Assembly: GCF_023611925.1 (NCBI RefSeq) | Contig: NZ_CP091456.1 | Location: forward strand, 620,001-684,000 | Direction: 5' to 3' | DNA: 64,000 nucleotides | Source of the DNA: Avibacterium sp. 20-132 | GTDB lineage: Bacteria; Pseudomonadota; Gammaproteobacteria; Enterobacterales; Pasteurellaceae | Part shown: positions 54,085 to 63,811 of the stretch, in pieces | Position numbering within the stretch: position 1 is the first letter of the stretch | Layout of the letters: every line of letters begins with the position of its first letter | Position numbers and translations under genes: made by a program | The notes under the pieces: generated by a model | The model's input: the letters and a program-made list of their open reading frames with translations, nothing else | Told to the model about the DNA's origin: nothing | Databases searched by the model: none

Positions 54085-54097
54085 AACCACGCAACAA

Positions 54098-54125
54098 AGA
54101 GCGGTAAAAGATCCGCTCTCTTTCT
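54098..54125 (+). terminator. Terminator downstream of narP
   Basis: A 7-bp GC-rich stem (AGAGCGG / CCGCTCT) with an 8-nt loop, then CTTTCTTC, 14 bp after narP. Confidence 0.75.
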
Positions 54126-54259
54126 TCAATACTTTACAAAAAAGTACCGCACTTACTTTTCTTACGATAAATCAAAATTATGCAAACTAATTAGTGCGGT
54201 TGAAAATTTTAGAATTTTTATTTCTGAAATTTATGGCATACAAAAGTGCTAAAGAACAT

Positions 54260-55645
54260 TTATTGAGAAATCCATAACGGCAGTTTGATCACCACACGCA
54301 AGCCACCAAGGTGGCTTGGTTCCGCCCATACTTTTCCTTGATGTTCACGGATAACATTAGCGACAATCGCAAGCCCCAGCCCTGTTCCCCCGGTTTCGCG
54401 GGTTCTGGCTTCATCAATGCGATAAAATGGCTTGAAAATATTTTCATATTCATTGGCTGGAATACCCGCGCCGTTATCATCAATGGCAATCACCATTGCA
54501 TTCTCTTCAATAAAGATTGTTGCTTCAATTTTAGCCTGCGTATATTTCAACGCATTGCGTAAGATATTTTCAATGGCACTGCAAATTAACCCTTTATTTC
54601 CATTGAGGTAATATTGGCTCGGTTTATGAATCAGTTGTTTGACTTTGAAGGATAATTTTTTCTGTTCCGCTTCAAAACGGCTATCTTTAATAATATCGTG
54701 CCAAATTTCAGTGATGGGGAAAATTTCTCGTAGAATATGGCTATTTAGCTGCTGACGTGAAAGTAACAGCAGATCATTAATCATTTCATCAAGACGTACC
54801 GCTTCTTTTTCGATGCGGGCGATTTCTGCGCTGCTATTGATTCGGCGACGTAATAAGGCTAGCGCCAGTTGCAAGCGGGTAAGCGGTGTTCTTAGTTCGT
54901 GTGAAATAGAGGAAAGTAGGGTTTGTTGATTAGAAAGTTGATCGTCTAAGGCAATCGTCATTCGATTGAAACTTTGCCCCACTTGACGTAACTCAATAGT
55001 GCCTTGCGTTTCAAGGGATTTATCCACTTTAAAATTGCCTAAAGCAACGGCATTTGCCGCTTGCTGTAAATGTCTCAACGGTCGCCCAATACTTCGTGAA
55101 AGCCACCAAAGTAACGGGGTGGAAATTAACATAATAAATAAAATGAGGATATAAGGGCGGTCAAAAATATAAGACAGAACTTCTTTTTGCGGATTAACAC
55201 GGCTGACAAAATAGAGGGTGTAAGGCACATCGTTGTCTAAATTGAGGTGTACGGTAAAAGGCCCGGCAATCTGAATGTCATAAAAGTTTTTTTTCAGCGG
55301 TTTTAATGTGCTTACGGTGTGGTACATAAATTGCTGAATAGAGGCAATTTCTTCCTTTCTTGCGCCAAGAATATTGCCATTTTTATCTGCCAAAACAGGG
55401 TGAATGTCGTCAAATTTGTCCATAGGGATAACTGGCACGCCAGAAATAATATGCGCTAGTTGTTTATTCCGAATGGCGGTGGCGATTTCACCGTAATAAC
55501 CCGAAACTTCTTCATTGCCCAGTTCCGTGTAAATACGCGCATCAAAATAAGGCAGTAAAAAAATCAATGCGAGGAGAAGCGCAAAGGCAAGCCAGAATAA
55601 GGCAAAAATTCGCATTGATAAGGTATTGAGAAACGTTAATTTCAT
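54260..55645 (-). CDS. cpxA: Envelope-stress sensor histidine kinase CpxA
   Basis: About 461 residues from the ATG at 55645 (E. coli CpxA: 457); a longer start at 55708 would overlap cpxR by 52 bp. Two membrane helices (about residues 12-32 and 165-188) flank a periplasmic sensor region, followed by HAMP. The H-box is SSISHELRTPLTRLQ, and the ATP-binding region shows DNGAGIP and GGTGLGLAI. It phosphorylates CpxR when envelope proteins misfold. It lies 11 bp after cpxR. Confidence 0.94.
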   Translation of the reverse strand: MKLTFLNTLSMRIFALFWLAFALLLALIFLLPYFDARIYTELGNEEVSGYYGEIATAIRNKQLAHIISGVPVIPMDKFDDIHPVLADKNGNILGARKEEIASIQQFMYHTVSTLKPLKKNFYDIQIAGPFTVHLNLDNDVPYTLYFVSRVNPQKEVLSYIFDRPYILILFIMLISTPLLWWLSRSIGRPLRHLQQAANAVALGNFKVDKSLETQGTIELRQVGQSFNRMTIALDDQLSNQQTLLSSISHELRTPLTRLQLALALLRRRINSSAEIARIEKEAVRLDEMINDLLLLSRQQLNSHILREIFPITEIWHDIIKDSRFEAEQKKLSFKVKQLIHKPSQYYLNGNKGLICSAIENILRNALKYTQAKIEATIFIEENAMVIAIDDNGAGIPANEYENIFKPFYRIDEARTRETGGTGLGLAIVANVIREHQGKVWAEPSHLGGLRVVIKLPLWISQ

Positions 55646-55656
55646 TTTGCTTGAAG

Positions 55657-56358
55657 TTATTTCGAGGCAACAAGAAGATAGCCTTTGCCTCGCAAGGTTT
55701 TGAACCAAGGCGAATCGTCATTTCGTGGTGGGAGTTTTTTCCTTAGATTTGACATATGCATATCAATAGCACGATCAAACGGTGTCAGCGGTTTACCTAG
55801 GATTTCCATACTCAAATGCTCACGAGAAAGAATTTGCCCCGGATTTGCGATAAGGGTTTGTAATAAGGCAAATTCTGTGCCGGTAAGTTCGAGATTTTTA
55901 TCCTCATAAAGCACTTGCTGACGTCCGGGATAAAGCGTGAGACCACAAAATTCAATTTGTTGATTTTCTTCTGATTTGCTTTCATTCACGGAATTTGCCA
56001 GTTCAGTACGGCGTAAAATGGCTTTAATTCTTGCCACTAATTCACGATCATTGAACGGCTTTGGTAAATAATCATCTGCACCTAACTCTAAGCCGATAAC
56101 GCGATCAATTTCATCGCCTCGTGCTGTGAGCATCATTACGGGGGTAGTGAAATGCTGCCTAATTTGTTTTAGGGTTTCAATGCCGTTTAACACGGGCATC
56201 ATTATATCCAATAAAACAAGGTGATAGCTGTTATCCAATTTGTCTAAGGCTTCTTTACCATTGTTTGCGGTATCTACTTCAAAGCCTTCTAGCTGAAGTA
56301 ATTCCGCCAGAAGTTCTACAAGTTCAATATCATCGTCCACTAATAATAATTTAGCCAT
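55657..56358 (-). CDS. cpxR: Response regulator CpxR
   Basis: A 233-residue OmpR/PhoB-type regulator. The acidic pocket is DDD at 8-10 and the phospho-acceptor Asp51 is in LLDIMMPVLNG; the C-terminal winged helix begins near residue 133. It activates periplasmic folding genes. It is first in cpxRA. No cpxP gene is visible next to it in this window. Confidence 0.95.
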   Translation of the reverse strand: MAKLLLVDDDIELVELLAELLQLEGFEVDTANNGKEALDKLDNSYHLVLLDIMMPVLNGIETLKQIRQHFTTPVMMLTARGDEIDRVIGLELGADDYLPKPFNDRELVARIKAILRRTELANSVNESKSEENQQIEFCGLTLYPGRQQVLYEDKNLELTGTEFALLQTLIANPGQILSREHLSMEILGKPLTPFDRAIDMHMSNLRKKLPPRNDDSPWFKTLRGKGYLLVASK

Positions 56359-56404
56359 TGCGTTTGGTCCTTATAATGAAGTGCGGTGTTATTTTGCCGA
56401 GTTT

Positions 56405-56818
56405 TTATTTCCAGAACTGCCACCAGTGTTTGTTTTGGCTTTCTGGCGCGTCAATCACCACGTTATTGATTTCTTTTTCTCCCGCTGTTGGCAACGGTTT
56501 ATCTAAATCAAGGTGAGTGACCACACCTTGTTTATCGAAGTTTACGATAAAGGTATGTTGTTCCGGTGCTTGGTAAGCCTTTTGGATAAGGAAAACATAA
56601 TACCAAGTATTATTGCTAAATGGATCGATTAACACCGGCGTCCCTAATAAGTATTGTACTTGTTGCTTATTCATTCCCACTTTGACTTGATCCACCGTGG
56701 CCGCCTCAAGGTAATTTCCTTGTGGCACATCAATACGATAGACCACTTTGCTTACGGTGGAACAGGCCGTTACGCTGAATGCTAACATTGCCGCGGTAAT
56801 AAGAGTTTTTAACTGCAT
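56405..56818 (-). CDS. bamE: Outer-membrane assembly lipoprotein BamE
   Basis: A 137-residue lipoprotein with lipobox SVTACST (Cys19). The central motif VGMNKQQVQYLLGTPVLIDPF (about residues 47-67) is the BamE/SmpA signature. BamE stabilises the BAM complex that inserts beta-barrels. It lies between cpxR and ndpA and is probably transcribed alone. Confidence 0.93.
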   Translation of the reverse strand: MQLKTLITAAMLAFSVTACSTVSKVVYRIDVPQGNYLEAATVDQVKVGMNKQQVQYLLGTPVLIDPFSNNTWYYVFLIQKAYQAPEQHTFIVNFDKQGVVTHLDLDKPLPTAGEKEINNVVIDAPESQNKHWWQFWK

Positions 56819-56881
56819 ATTGGTTACCTTTTATTCTTTAATAATTGGGGGATAATACCTAAACTTCGTCCTATTGCCAAA

Positions 56882-57898
56882 TTAATTCGCGCCTTTTAGC
56901 CAACGTTGTAGTTGATCACGCAAATTCGGTGGCAGCCCTTTAATGGTGAGCGTATCACCCATTTCATCCCAGATGACACGTTGGTTAATCAGCTCTGCGT
57001 CAAAGCTAATGGTTACCCCTTTGCCTGAGCCAGAAAACTTGGTTAAGCCTTTCAAGGCAGAACGGACTGGGGGAATATGTTCCTCCAAGCCATAATCTTG
57101 CATTTGCGTAAAATCCACAAAAGACTGTTCATTTAGAGTAGGCAGACTATCGGAAAGTTCCCGCAATTCAATTTCTTCACCCGCACTCATTTGCCCTTTG
57201 CAATACTCAAATACTTGCTTTTTCACTGCTTGGGATTGCTCATTATTTAACTCACCTTGCTCGCAATAATCGTTCACTGCTTGTAATAAACATTGATTTT
57301 GCAGTTGTGGATTTAGCCCTTCTTCTGCCTGTAAGAAATCCATAAAAAAGTCGGCAATTTTCCGCCCGACTTTGCCTTTAATAAAGGTGAGATAGCGGTT
57401 AGAACTGGCATCAATATGCAAATCCGTCAGGTTAATGCGTGCGGCAATATCAAATTGAGTGAGATCCAAATATTGCGTACGATGAATTTCTAGGTTTTCG
57501 TCCACCAACATACTGGCGCGGCTGTCTAGCAAGGCGATAAACAAATAATCCGTCGCTAAAAAATTGTATTGGCACAACACGAATGTGCCACTATCTGCAA
57601 AGTTATATTTCCCTAATTCCTGTGCAAGCTTTTGTGCAGATTGGTGACTAAAAGGCAGAAAATCTAAGTCATTTTCGAGAAAACGATTAAGATTTTGCGC
57701 AAATTCTGAAGCTTCTTCAAATACACCATAGGCTTTTGCTTTATTTTGATAACCTTGATGCAAATGCAGCATCATTTGTTCTACTTCAGGGCTAATTGGC
57801 AACCGCTCATTACGCAGTTGCACATCAAGTTGAATGGCGTCTTCTTGCTGGTGTTTTACCAATTGGTGCAACACAATTTGCTTAACCGTAATACTCAT
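56882..57898 (-). CDS. ndpA: Nucleoid-associated protein NdpA (YejK)
   Basis: A 338-residue protein of the YejK/NdpA family along its whole length ([17 protein letters not shown] at the start, [11 protein letters not shown] near residue 294). It binds the nucleoid; its exact function is unclear. Divergent from yejL-yejM, as in E. coli. Confidence 0.93.
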   Translation of the reverse strand: MSITVKQIVLHQLVKHQQEDAIQLDVQLRNERLPISPEVEQMMLHLHQGYQNKAKAYGVFEEASEFAQNLNRFLENDLDFLPFSHQSAQKLAQELGKYNFADSGTFVLCQYNFLATDYLFIALLDSRASMLVDENLEIHRTQYLDLTQFDIAARINLTDLHIDASSNRYLTFIKGKVGRKIADFFMDFLQAEEGLNPQLQNQCLLQAVNDYCEQGELNNEQSQAVKKQVFEYCKGQMSAGEEIELRELSDSLPTLNEQSFVDFTQMQDYGLEEHIPPVRSALKGLTKFSGSGKGVTISFDAELINQRVIWDEMGDTLTIKGLPPNLRDQLQRWLKGAN

Positions 57899-58016
57899 TT
57901 TTTAATCCATATTTATAAAAATAAATTTGTGCGATATTATAACCGCACTTTCGGCGAAAATATGCTAGCATACGCAAAATTATTCTCAGCCTTCAAATTT
58001 AACAACAATATTCATT

Positions 58017-58238
58017 ATGGCGAAACAATCAAAATTCCAAGATAAACACGTTGATACCTTATTAAATGAACTGATTGCCGTGTTTGAAAAATATCAAACG
58101 CCGGTAGATTTATCCTTGGTTGTACTGGGTAATATGGTGACCAATGTACTTACCCATAATATGGGGCAACAGCAACGTATCGCGCTAGCGCAGGCCTTTT
58201 CTGATGCGTTAATGCGTTCTATCAAAGAGCAAAAATAA
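58017..58238 (+). CDS. yejL: YejL-family protein (DUF1414)
   Basis: A 73-residue helical protein matching YejL along its length (KHVDTLLNELIAVFEKYQTP). Its function is unknown. It is followed 4 bp later by yejM and should be cotranscribed with it. Confidence 0.9.
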   Translation: MAKQSKFQDKHVDTLLNELIAVFEKYQTPVDLSLVVLGNMVTNVLTHNMGQQQRIALAQAFSDALMRSIKEQK

Positions 58239-58242
58239 TACG

Positions 58243-59988
58243 ATGTTTGGCATTAAAACAAGCAAACAATATCGTGAAAACACCTCGCGAAAAATCGCTT
58301 GGGGGCATTGGTTTGCTTTTTTTAATATCCTTTGGGCAATTGTGATTGGCGCACGTTATGCCTTTTTGATCGATTGGCCAGACACGCTTTTTGGCAAACT
58401 GTATTTTTTCATCAGTTTATTAGGGCATTTTAGTTTTATTGTGTTTGCCTTGTATTTGCTGATTATTTTTCCGCTCAGTTTTATGGTAAAAAACAACCGC
58501 ACTTTCCGTGGGCTAAGTGTGATTCTCACCACCATTGGGGCAACCCTATTATTAGTGGATACAGAAGTTTTTGCGCGCTTTAATTTTCACCTTTCTTCAC
58601 TCGTATGGAATTTATTGGTAAACCCAGACAATGGTGAGCTTTCCCGCAACTGGCAACTGTTTTTCGTGCCAATGCCAATTATCTTATTGATTCAAATGCT
58701 GTTTTCTCGCTGGTCGTGGGAAAAATTGCGTAGCCTTGAACGGCAAAAATGGCTTAAAGGTGTGGGGGTATTCTTTGTTTGTACCTTTATTGCCACCCAC
58801 TTAATTTATGCTTGGGCAGATGCGTTTATCTATCGTCCGATCACGATGCAAAAATCTAATTTTCCGCTTTCTTACCCGATGACTGCACGCTCTTTCTTAG
58901 AAAAGCACGGTTTCTTAGATAAAAATCAATATAGTCAAACCTTAGAACAAGAGGGACGACCTGAAGCCTTAAAGATCGATTATCCTAAATCGCCATTGCG
59001 CTTTGCCCCAGTTAATCCAAGCAATATTCTGATCATTACCGTATCTGGACTACGTTATGATGCAATTAGTGCTGAAAAAATGCCACAGCTCAACGCCTTT
59101 GCTGAGCAAGCAACGCAATATCTCAATCATTACAGCACGGGCAATAACAATAACACCGCCTTAACGGGCTTGTTCTACGGATTGACGGCGAATTATACCG
59201 ATAGCTTATTAAGCAACAAAACGCCATCCGTGCTAATTAGCACGCTCAAGCAAGAAAAATTTGCTTATCAACTGGGATTATTTTCCAGCGATGGCTTTCA
59301 CGCCAGCTTGTTAAGCCAGAATTTGTTTAATCAACAAAAATTAGATCACAACGTCCATAGCAACCGAACAAGCGTGCAACAATGGCATAATTGGTATGCA
59401 AAACACAATACAGAAAAACCTTATTTCAGCTATTTGAGCCTAACCATTCCGCAAGGGTTAAATGAGACAGCCTATGCGCTTCAACTGAATGAATTAGATG
59501 GCTTGCTAGATGGCGTATTACGCGAAGTCAATCGCCACGACACCCTTATTTTAATTACCGCCGAAGAAGGCTATCATTTCACCCCATTAAGTGAAAAGCA
59601 GGAAAGTAATTATTTCGCACCAGAAGAAATTCACGTCCCGCTGATTATTGCGTGGCAAGGGTTAGAACAAGGGCAGGTAAAAAAACTCACTAGCCACACA
59701 GATATTTTGCCTACATTAATGACACATTTATTTGGCGTGCAAAATCCTGCCTCTGATTATGCACAGGGAATGGATTTGTTTAACCCCGCATTACGCCGCA
59801 GTTGGGTACAGGCAGGAAATTATCGTTGGAATGTGATTGTTACCGCTGATGGCACACAATATCATCTTGATCGTCGTGGAAACTACCAAGAATACGACCG
59901 CACTTACCAAAAAACCACCTCACGCACGCCACCGCTTGGTTTGTTCTTAGAGGTATTTAATCAAGATAATGCTTTTTTTGAAAAATAA
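58243..59988 (+). CDS. yejM: Inner-membrane metalloprotein PbgA/LapC (YejM)
   Basis: A 581-residue protein with five membrane helices in the first 200 residues and a sulfatase-like periplasmic domain (about 260-540) starting SNILIITVSGLRYDA. In E. coli YejM (PbgA, LapC) controls lipopolysaccharide synthesis through LapB and FtsH. The length matches the E. coli protein (586). It follows yejL by 4 bp. Confidence 0.94.
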   Translation: MFGIKTSKQYRENTSRKIAWGHWFAFFNILWAIVIGARYAFLIDWPDTLFGKLYFFISLLGHFSFIVFALYLLIIFPLSFMVKNNRTFRGLSVILTTIGATLLLVDTEVFARFNFHLSSLVWNLLVNPDNGELSRNWQLFFVPMPIILLIQMLFSRWSWEKLRSLERQKWLKGVGVFFVCTFIATHLIYAWADAFIYRPITMQKSNFPLSYPMTARSFLEKHGFLDKNQYSQTLEQEGRPEALKIDYPKSPLRFAPVNPSNILIITVSGLRYDAISAEKMPQLNAFAEQATQYLNHYSTGNNNNTALTGLFYGLTANYTDSLLSNKTPSVLISTLKQEKFAYQLGLFSSDGFHASLLSQNLFNQQKLDHNVHSNRTSVQQWHNWYAKHNTEKPYFSYLSLTIPQGLNETAYALQLNELDGLLDGVLREVNRHDTLILITAEEGYHFTPLSEKQESNYFAPEEIHVPLIIAWQGLEQGQVKKLTSHTDILPTLMTHLFGVQNPASDYAQGMDLFNPALRRSWVQAGNYRWNVIVTADGTQYHLDRRGNYQEYDRTYQKTTSRTPPLGLFLEVFNQDNAFFEK

Positions 59989-60066
59989 AAGGAAGACAAA
60001 TTAAGCAACCAATAGTTAAAACCAATTATATTTTTACTATTGAAACGCTTATACTATCGCCCCAGC

Positions 60067-60090
60067 AAAGGTACTTCGCCTTTTTTATTA
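60067..60090 (+). terminator. Terminator downstream of yejM
   Basis: A stem of AAAGGT/GCCTTT with one G-U pair and a 5-nt loop, then TTTATTATT, about 80 bp after yejM. Confidence 0.65.
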
Positions 60091-60220
60091 TTCAAATTCA
60101 TCTGGACAAAATAGAATGTTATTAAGTAAAAATCTGCGAATTTTTCATAACATTACACCACACACCACAAATCAAGAGGCTCACCACTTGAGCGCAAAGC
60201 AATTTTCTCTTAATAACACG

Positions 60221-60243
60221 ATCCCACTGTATTGGGATTTTTT
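60221..60243 (+). terminator. Intrinsic terminator inside the amidohydrolase leader
   Basis: ATCCCA and TGGGAT form a 6-bp stem with a 6-nt loop, ending in six Ts. It is 48 bp upstream of the amidohydrolase ATG and in the same direction, so it may act as an attenuator. Confidence 0.65.
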
Positions 60244-60291
60244 CATCTCTAGCCTATTGTCCGCCTCGCTTTCATTATTACGGAGAAAATT

Positions 60292-61284
60292 ATGCGTAAT
60301 CACGTTCGTAGCTTTAAAACCTATATTCGAGACGAAATTATCAAAAAAGGCGGCTGGGTCAATTCACACGCTCACGCTGACCGTGCGTTCACAATGACGC
60401 CAGAAAAAATCGGTATTTACCATAGCAGTAATTTGCAACAAAAATGGGATTTAGTGGACGAAGTAAAACGCACCTCCACCGTAGATGATTATTACGCCCG
60501 CTTTTGCCAAGCCATTGAATTAATGATCTCACAAGGGGTAACCGCGTTTGGTACCTTTGTGGATATTGATCCCATTTGTGAAGATCGTGCCATCATCGCC
60601 GCGCATAAAGCGCGTGATGTGTATAAACACGACATCACTTTAAAATTCGCTAATCAAACCCTAAAAGGCGTGATCGAACCCACCGCCAAAAAATGGTTTG
60701 ATATTGGTGCAGAAATGGTCGATATGATTGGTGGCTTGCCTTATCGCGATGAACTAGATTACGGACGCGGTCTTGAGGCGATGGATATTTTGCTTGATAA
60801 AGCCAAATCACTCGGCATTATGTGCCACGTCCACGTTGATCAATTTAACACCCCGAAAGAAAAAGAAACAGAGCAACTCTGTGATAAAACCATTGAACAC
60901 GGTATGGAAGGGCGCGTGGTTGCCATTCACGGTATTTCCATTGGCGCACATTCACGCGAATATCGCTACAAACTTTACGAGAAAATGCGCCAAGCCCAAA
61001 TGATGATGATCGCCTGCCCAATGGCGTGGATTGACAGTAATCGTAAAGAAGATTTAATGCCCTTCCACAATGCCCTCACCCCCGTTGATGAGATGATCCC
61101 AGAAAACATCACCGTTGCCATTGGTACGGATAACATTTGCGATTATATGGTGCCACTATGTGAGGGCGATATGTGGCAGGAACTTAGCCTACTTGCCGCA
61201 GGTTGCCGTTTCCCTGATTTAGAGGCGATGGTAAACATTGCCAGTATCAATGGACGAAAAGTGTTGGGCTTAGATGCGGCTTAG
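60292..61284 (+). CDS. Metal-dependent amidohydrolase (cytosine-deaminase-like)
   Basis: A 330-residue TIM-barrel amidohydrolase. Metal ligands are His26 and His28 (SHAHAD), the HVHVDQF motif near residue 182, AIHGIS near 222 and the catalytic Asp in GTDNICDY near 280. This is the cytosine-deaminase/isopropylammelide-hydrolase branch. The N-terminal barrel-capping domain is short. The substrate is not known; a ring deamination or hydrolysis is likely. GGAG stands 9 bp before the ATG. It is a single gene with a strong terminator. Confidence 0.8.
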   Translation: MRNHVRSFKTYIRDEIIKKGGWVNSHAHADRAFTMTPEKIGIYHSSNLQQKWDLVDEVKRTSTVDDYYARFCQAIELMISQGVTAFGTFVDIDPICEDRAIIAAHKARDVYKHDITLKFANQTLKGVIEPTAKKWFDIGAEMVDMIGGLPYRDELDYGRGLEAMDILLDKAKSLGIMCHVHVDQFNTPKEKETEQLCDKTIEHGMEGRVVAIHGISIGAHSREYRYKLYEKMRQAQMMMIACPMAWIDSNRKEDLMPFHNALTPVDEMIPENITVAIGTDNICDYMVPLCEGDMWQELSLLAAGCRFPDLEAMVNIASINGRKVLGLDAA

Positions 61285-61308
61285 ACGTGACTTAGACGTT
61301 TACGAATA

Positions 61309-61335
61309 AAAATCCTCCCAAGCACGGAGGATTTT
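61309..61335 (+). terminator. Terminator of the amidohydrolase gene
   Basis: A 10-bp stem (AAAATCCTCC / GGAGGATTTT), 25 bp after the stop codon. Confidence 0.9.
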
Positions 61336-61810
61336 GGCTTTATTAGCCTTGTCTATTTTTAATAGTGCGGTGGGATTTTCAAGCATTTTTACCCCGCAAC
61401 GTAAATTTTTCTAGGGTGGATCCCGAAATAATGGGGTTAAAAATAGACAAAGTTGCCTACAATATAAGGAAAATTACTTGACAATAAGTAAAATATTCCT
61501 AAACCATTTAACCAAGTTTTGCCCGATTTTGGGATTGTTAGACTATTAAGTCGTTAGCGTACCAAATAGTGATATCCCCAAATATCGTAAGTGATTGACA
61601 CAATAAAAACCTTATTCAATGACAAAGACACCGCGCCAATTTTAGAATGCACTTCTAATAATATGATCGTTTAAAATGAAAATAAGACAATACGACAACA
61701 ACCGTGGTGTACAGGTAGTAAATAAGAGAGCGGGTAACGCCGTATTCTTTTTTATTTGAAATGACGATAAATGGGATAACGTTGGTGATGTAACACAAAG
61801 TACAAACGAC
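61336..61810. other. Unassigned spacer with several inverted repeats
   Basis: About 475 bp without a recognisable gene. TTGTCTATTTTTAA at 61349-61362 is exactly complementary to 61437-61450, enclosing a USS variant and ACCCC/GGGG-type pairs. A second imperfect palindrome, AGGAAAATTACTT-gaca-ATAAGTAAAATATTCCT, lies near 61467-61503 with TTACTT/AAGTAA at its core. A short open frame of 27 codons starts at 61676 but has no coding support. It could be a decayed element, a small RNA locus or a regulatory region for dusC. Confidence 0.4.
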
Positions 61811-62749
61811 TTACTTTATTTGCTCTAACCTTTCACGTAATGCTTCTGCCGTTTGACAGGTTTTAATATACTCAAACAGCACACTGGCTTGTGGATAAGA
61901 TTTTTTCAGATATTGCAGCCATTGTTTGGTGCGGGCAATATGATAAAAGCCGGTATCTTGTAGGTTTTCAATATGAGCATAACGGTGTAGCAAAGGCATA
62001 ACACCTGTTTCCCAATCTAATTTAGCGTGATTAAACTTCACCACTCGGCTTAAATTTGGAATGGTTAATGCGCCACGTCCTATCATCACATCTTGGCAAC
62101 CTGTTACAGCAAGGCAGTCCTGTGCATCTTGCCAGTCCCAAATTTCACCATTTGCGATCACTGGAATGGTTAAACACTGGCGAATTTCAGCAATCTTCTG
62201 CCAGTTGATTTTTTCCGCACGGTAACCATCGGTTTTGGTGCGTCCGTGAATGGTGATTTCTGTGCCACCGCCTTGTTGTACCGCATCAGCAATGTCAAAG
62301 GCGTGCGCATCGCTATCCCACCCCAAGCGTACTTTAACGCTCACCATTTGTTCTTTCGGTAATGCTTCGCGTAAGGCTTTAGTGGCTTGGTAAATCAATT
62401 CAGGTTGTTTCAGCAATGCCGCTCCGCCGTGGCTGCCATTAACGGTTTTAGAAGGGCAACCACAGTTAAAATCAATGCCGTGCGATCCTAATTCTGTTGC
62501 CAATATGGCATTTTCTGCGAGCCATTGAGGATGTTGCCCGAGTAATTGCACTCGGACAGGTGTCCCCGCTGAAGTTCGTCCACCTTGCTTTAATTCTGGG
62601 CAAAGGCGATAGAATGTTTTTTCAGGTAAACGTTGATCCACCACACGCACAAATTCTGATACGCAGAGATCATAGTCATTAATTTCAGTCAGAAGTTGCC
62701 GCACAAGCGGATCAAGCACGCCCTGCATTGGCGCTAAAAAAACTCGCAT
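61811..62749 (-). CDS. dusC: tRNA-dihydrouridine(16) synthase DusC
   Basis: A 312-residue FMN-dependent TIM-barrel enzyme. The start [14 protein letters not shown] is the FMN phosphate-binding opening. The catalytic cysteine is Cys98 in [12 protein letters not shown], and [10 protein letters not shown] is near residue 187. It reduces U16 in tRNA. It precedes the IS element, with a USS remnant in between. Confidence 0.94.
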   Translation of the reverse strand: MRVFLAPMQGVLDPLVRQLLTEINDYDLCVSEFVRVVDQRLPEKTFYRLCPELKQGGRTSAGTPVRVQLLGQHPQWLAENAILATELGSHGIDFNCGCPSKTVNGSHGGAALLKQPELIYQATKALREALPKEQMVSVKVRLGWDSDAHAFDIADAVQQGGGTEITIHGRTKTDGYRAEKINWQKIAEIRQCLTIPVIANGEIWDWQDAQDCLAVTGCQDVMIGRGALTIPNLSRVVKFNHAKLDWETGVMPLLHRYAHIENLQDTGFYHIARTKQWLQYLKKSYPQASVLFEYIKTCQTAEALRERLEQIK

Positions 62750-62817
62750 TTTTATTCGTTATTAGGCTATTGGTTTGATGAAAAATAAAAAAATGCTGAA
62801 TTTTCCACCGCACTCTT

Positions 62818-63800
62818 ATCTGCTCCCCAAAAGTTGGACAGGTTGTTAAACTATAAATACTGAGTTCTGTATTGAACAGGACTCAGTCCTTTTAAAACCA
62901 TTTTAATACGTTTTGGTTGTAATACACCACATATTCCTCAAGTTCAGCTTGCAATTCCGCTATTGACGTATAGCTACGCGCATAAAAACACTCGGATTTT
63001 AAAATCGCAAAGAAACGCTCAATCACCGCATTATCATAGCAATTCCCGCGTCGGCTCATACTCGGTATCGCGCGCCCTTCCAGCATTTTTCGCCAAGCGT
63101 TTGTACTATAAAGAACGCCTTGGTCGCTGTGAATAATAGGGCAATCCGTCGCACTTAATTGGCTTAACCCTTGTTCCAGCATTTTTGTTACCAAGGGAAA
63201 GTTGGGGCGTCTTGCAAACTGATAGGCGATAATTTCTTGATTCGCCAAATCCATTAGCGCGGAAAAATACAGCTTCTCCCGCCCAATATGAAATTCGGTC
63301 ACATCCGTCACCCATTTCTGATTCAGTTTTGTCGCAGTAAAATCACGATTCAGCACATTTGGCGCAATCAAAGCGGTCTTACCTCGCTTTCCGTGCCTTT
63401 TCTTGCGAACAATCGACTGAATTTGCAATGCCCTCATTAATTTCAGTACGGTTTTATGATTCAACGTAAACCCCGTTTGACGTAATTTGAACGCTAAAGG
63501 GTGGTAGCCATCTCGCTGTTTACTCGCTTGATACAGCGAGAATATTGCCGCTTTTTCCGCCGTGTAATCGCGCTTAACTTCTTGATAATAAAAGGTAGAA
63601 TGCACCATTTTCGCTGCGTTCAGTAAATCATTTAACGCATACTTTTGCTTTAAATCGTGAATGGCGGCTCTTTTTTCTGCCGTCGTTTTTGCCGGTCTAA
63701 TTCCTCCAACTTTTTTAGATAAGCAATCTCTGCACGGACGAGAGCCAGCTCACGCTACAATTTTTTAACAGCTTTAGGGAATAACTCTGTGGGGGCAGAT
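62818..63800 (-). mobile_element. Decayed IS3-family (IS150-group) insertion sequence
   Basis: The ends are related inverted repeats: ATCTGCTCCCCA at 62818-62829 and, read from the other side, ATCTGCCCCCAC at 63789-63800. About 980 bp lie between them, shorter than the usual 1.2-1.5 kb for this group. The transposase runs leftwards. Most of the first ORF is missing, so the element is internally deleted. It is inserted between dusC and dgkA, next to a USS whose last base is altered. Exact ends and target duplication are not certain. Confidence 0.8.
62851..63787 (-). pseudogene. IS3-family transposase, truncated orfA and frameshifted orfB
   Basis: orfB is readable from 63608 to 62892 as 238 residues with the DDE catalytic domain: VTDVTEF (first Asp), HSDQGVLY (second Asp) and the late Glu in NAVIERFFAILK. 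After YYNQ the frame shifts, giving NVLKWF and a stop; adding one base would restore KRIKMVLKGLSPVQYRTQYL, the normal end of the family, with a stop at 62851. Upstream, an A6G slippery site at 63710-63716 (minus strand) matches the programmed -1 frameshift of IS3 elements. Only the last part of orfA remains, and it has an in-frame TAG. Confidence 0.85.
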
Positions 63801-63811
63801 CACTTCTTTTG

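Larger units (their letters stand above)
59989..60291 (+). promoter_or_regulatory. Leader region of the amidohydrolase gene
   Basis: A 303-bp gap. A first hairpin (AAAGGT/GCCTTT, 60067-60090) probably ends yejLM. A second, stronger hairpin followed by six Ts sits 48 bp before the next gene. The leader between them is AT-rich and includes a GGCTCACCACTTGAGC pair-like element at about 60178-60193. An open frame of 93 codons in this stretch overlaps the next gene in another frame and is not thought to be coding. No riboswitch class was recognised. Confidence 0.45.

Noticed and set aside
55646-55708. Upstream start for cpxA
   Set aside because: It would overlap cpxR by 52 bp and place 21 non-conserved residues before the membrane helix.
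60116-60397. 93-codon open frame upstream of and overlapping the amidohydrolase gene
   Set aside because: It overlaps the real gene by more than 100 bp in another frame, has no family resemblance and contains the terminator hairpin at 60221-60243.
61676-61759. 27-codon open frame in the unassigned spacer
   Set aside because: Too short, without a clear ribosome-binding site or recognisable sequence.
63609-63720. Second frameshift in the IS transposase near the end of orfA
   Set aside because: The frame change agrees with the programmed -1 slip at the A6G site of IS3 elements, so it is not a lesion.
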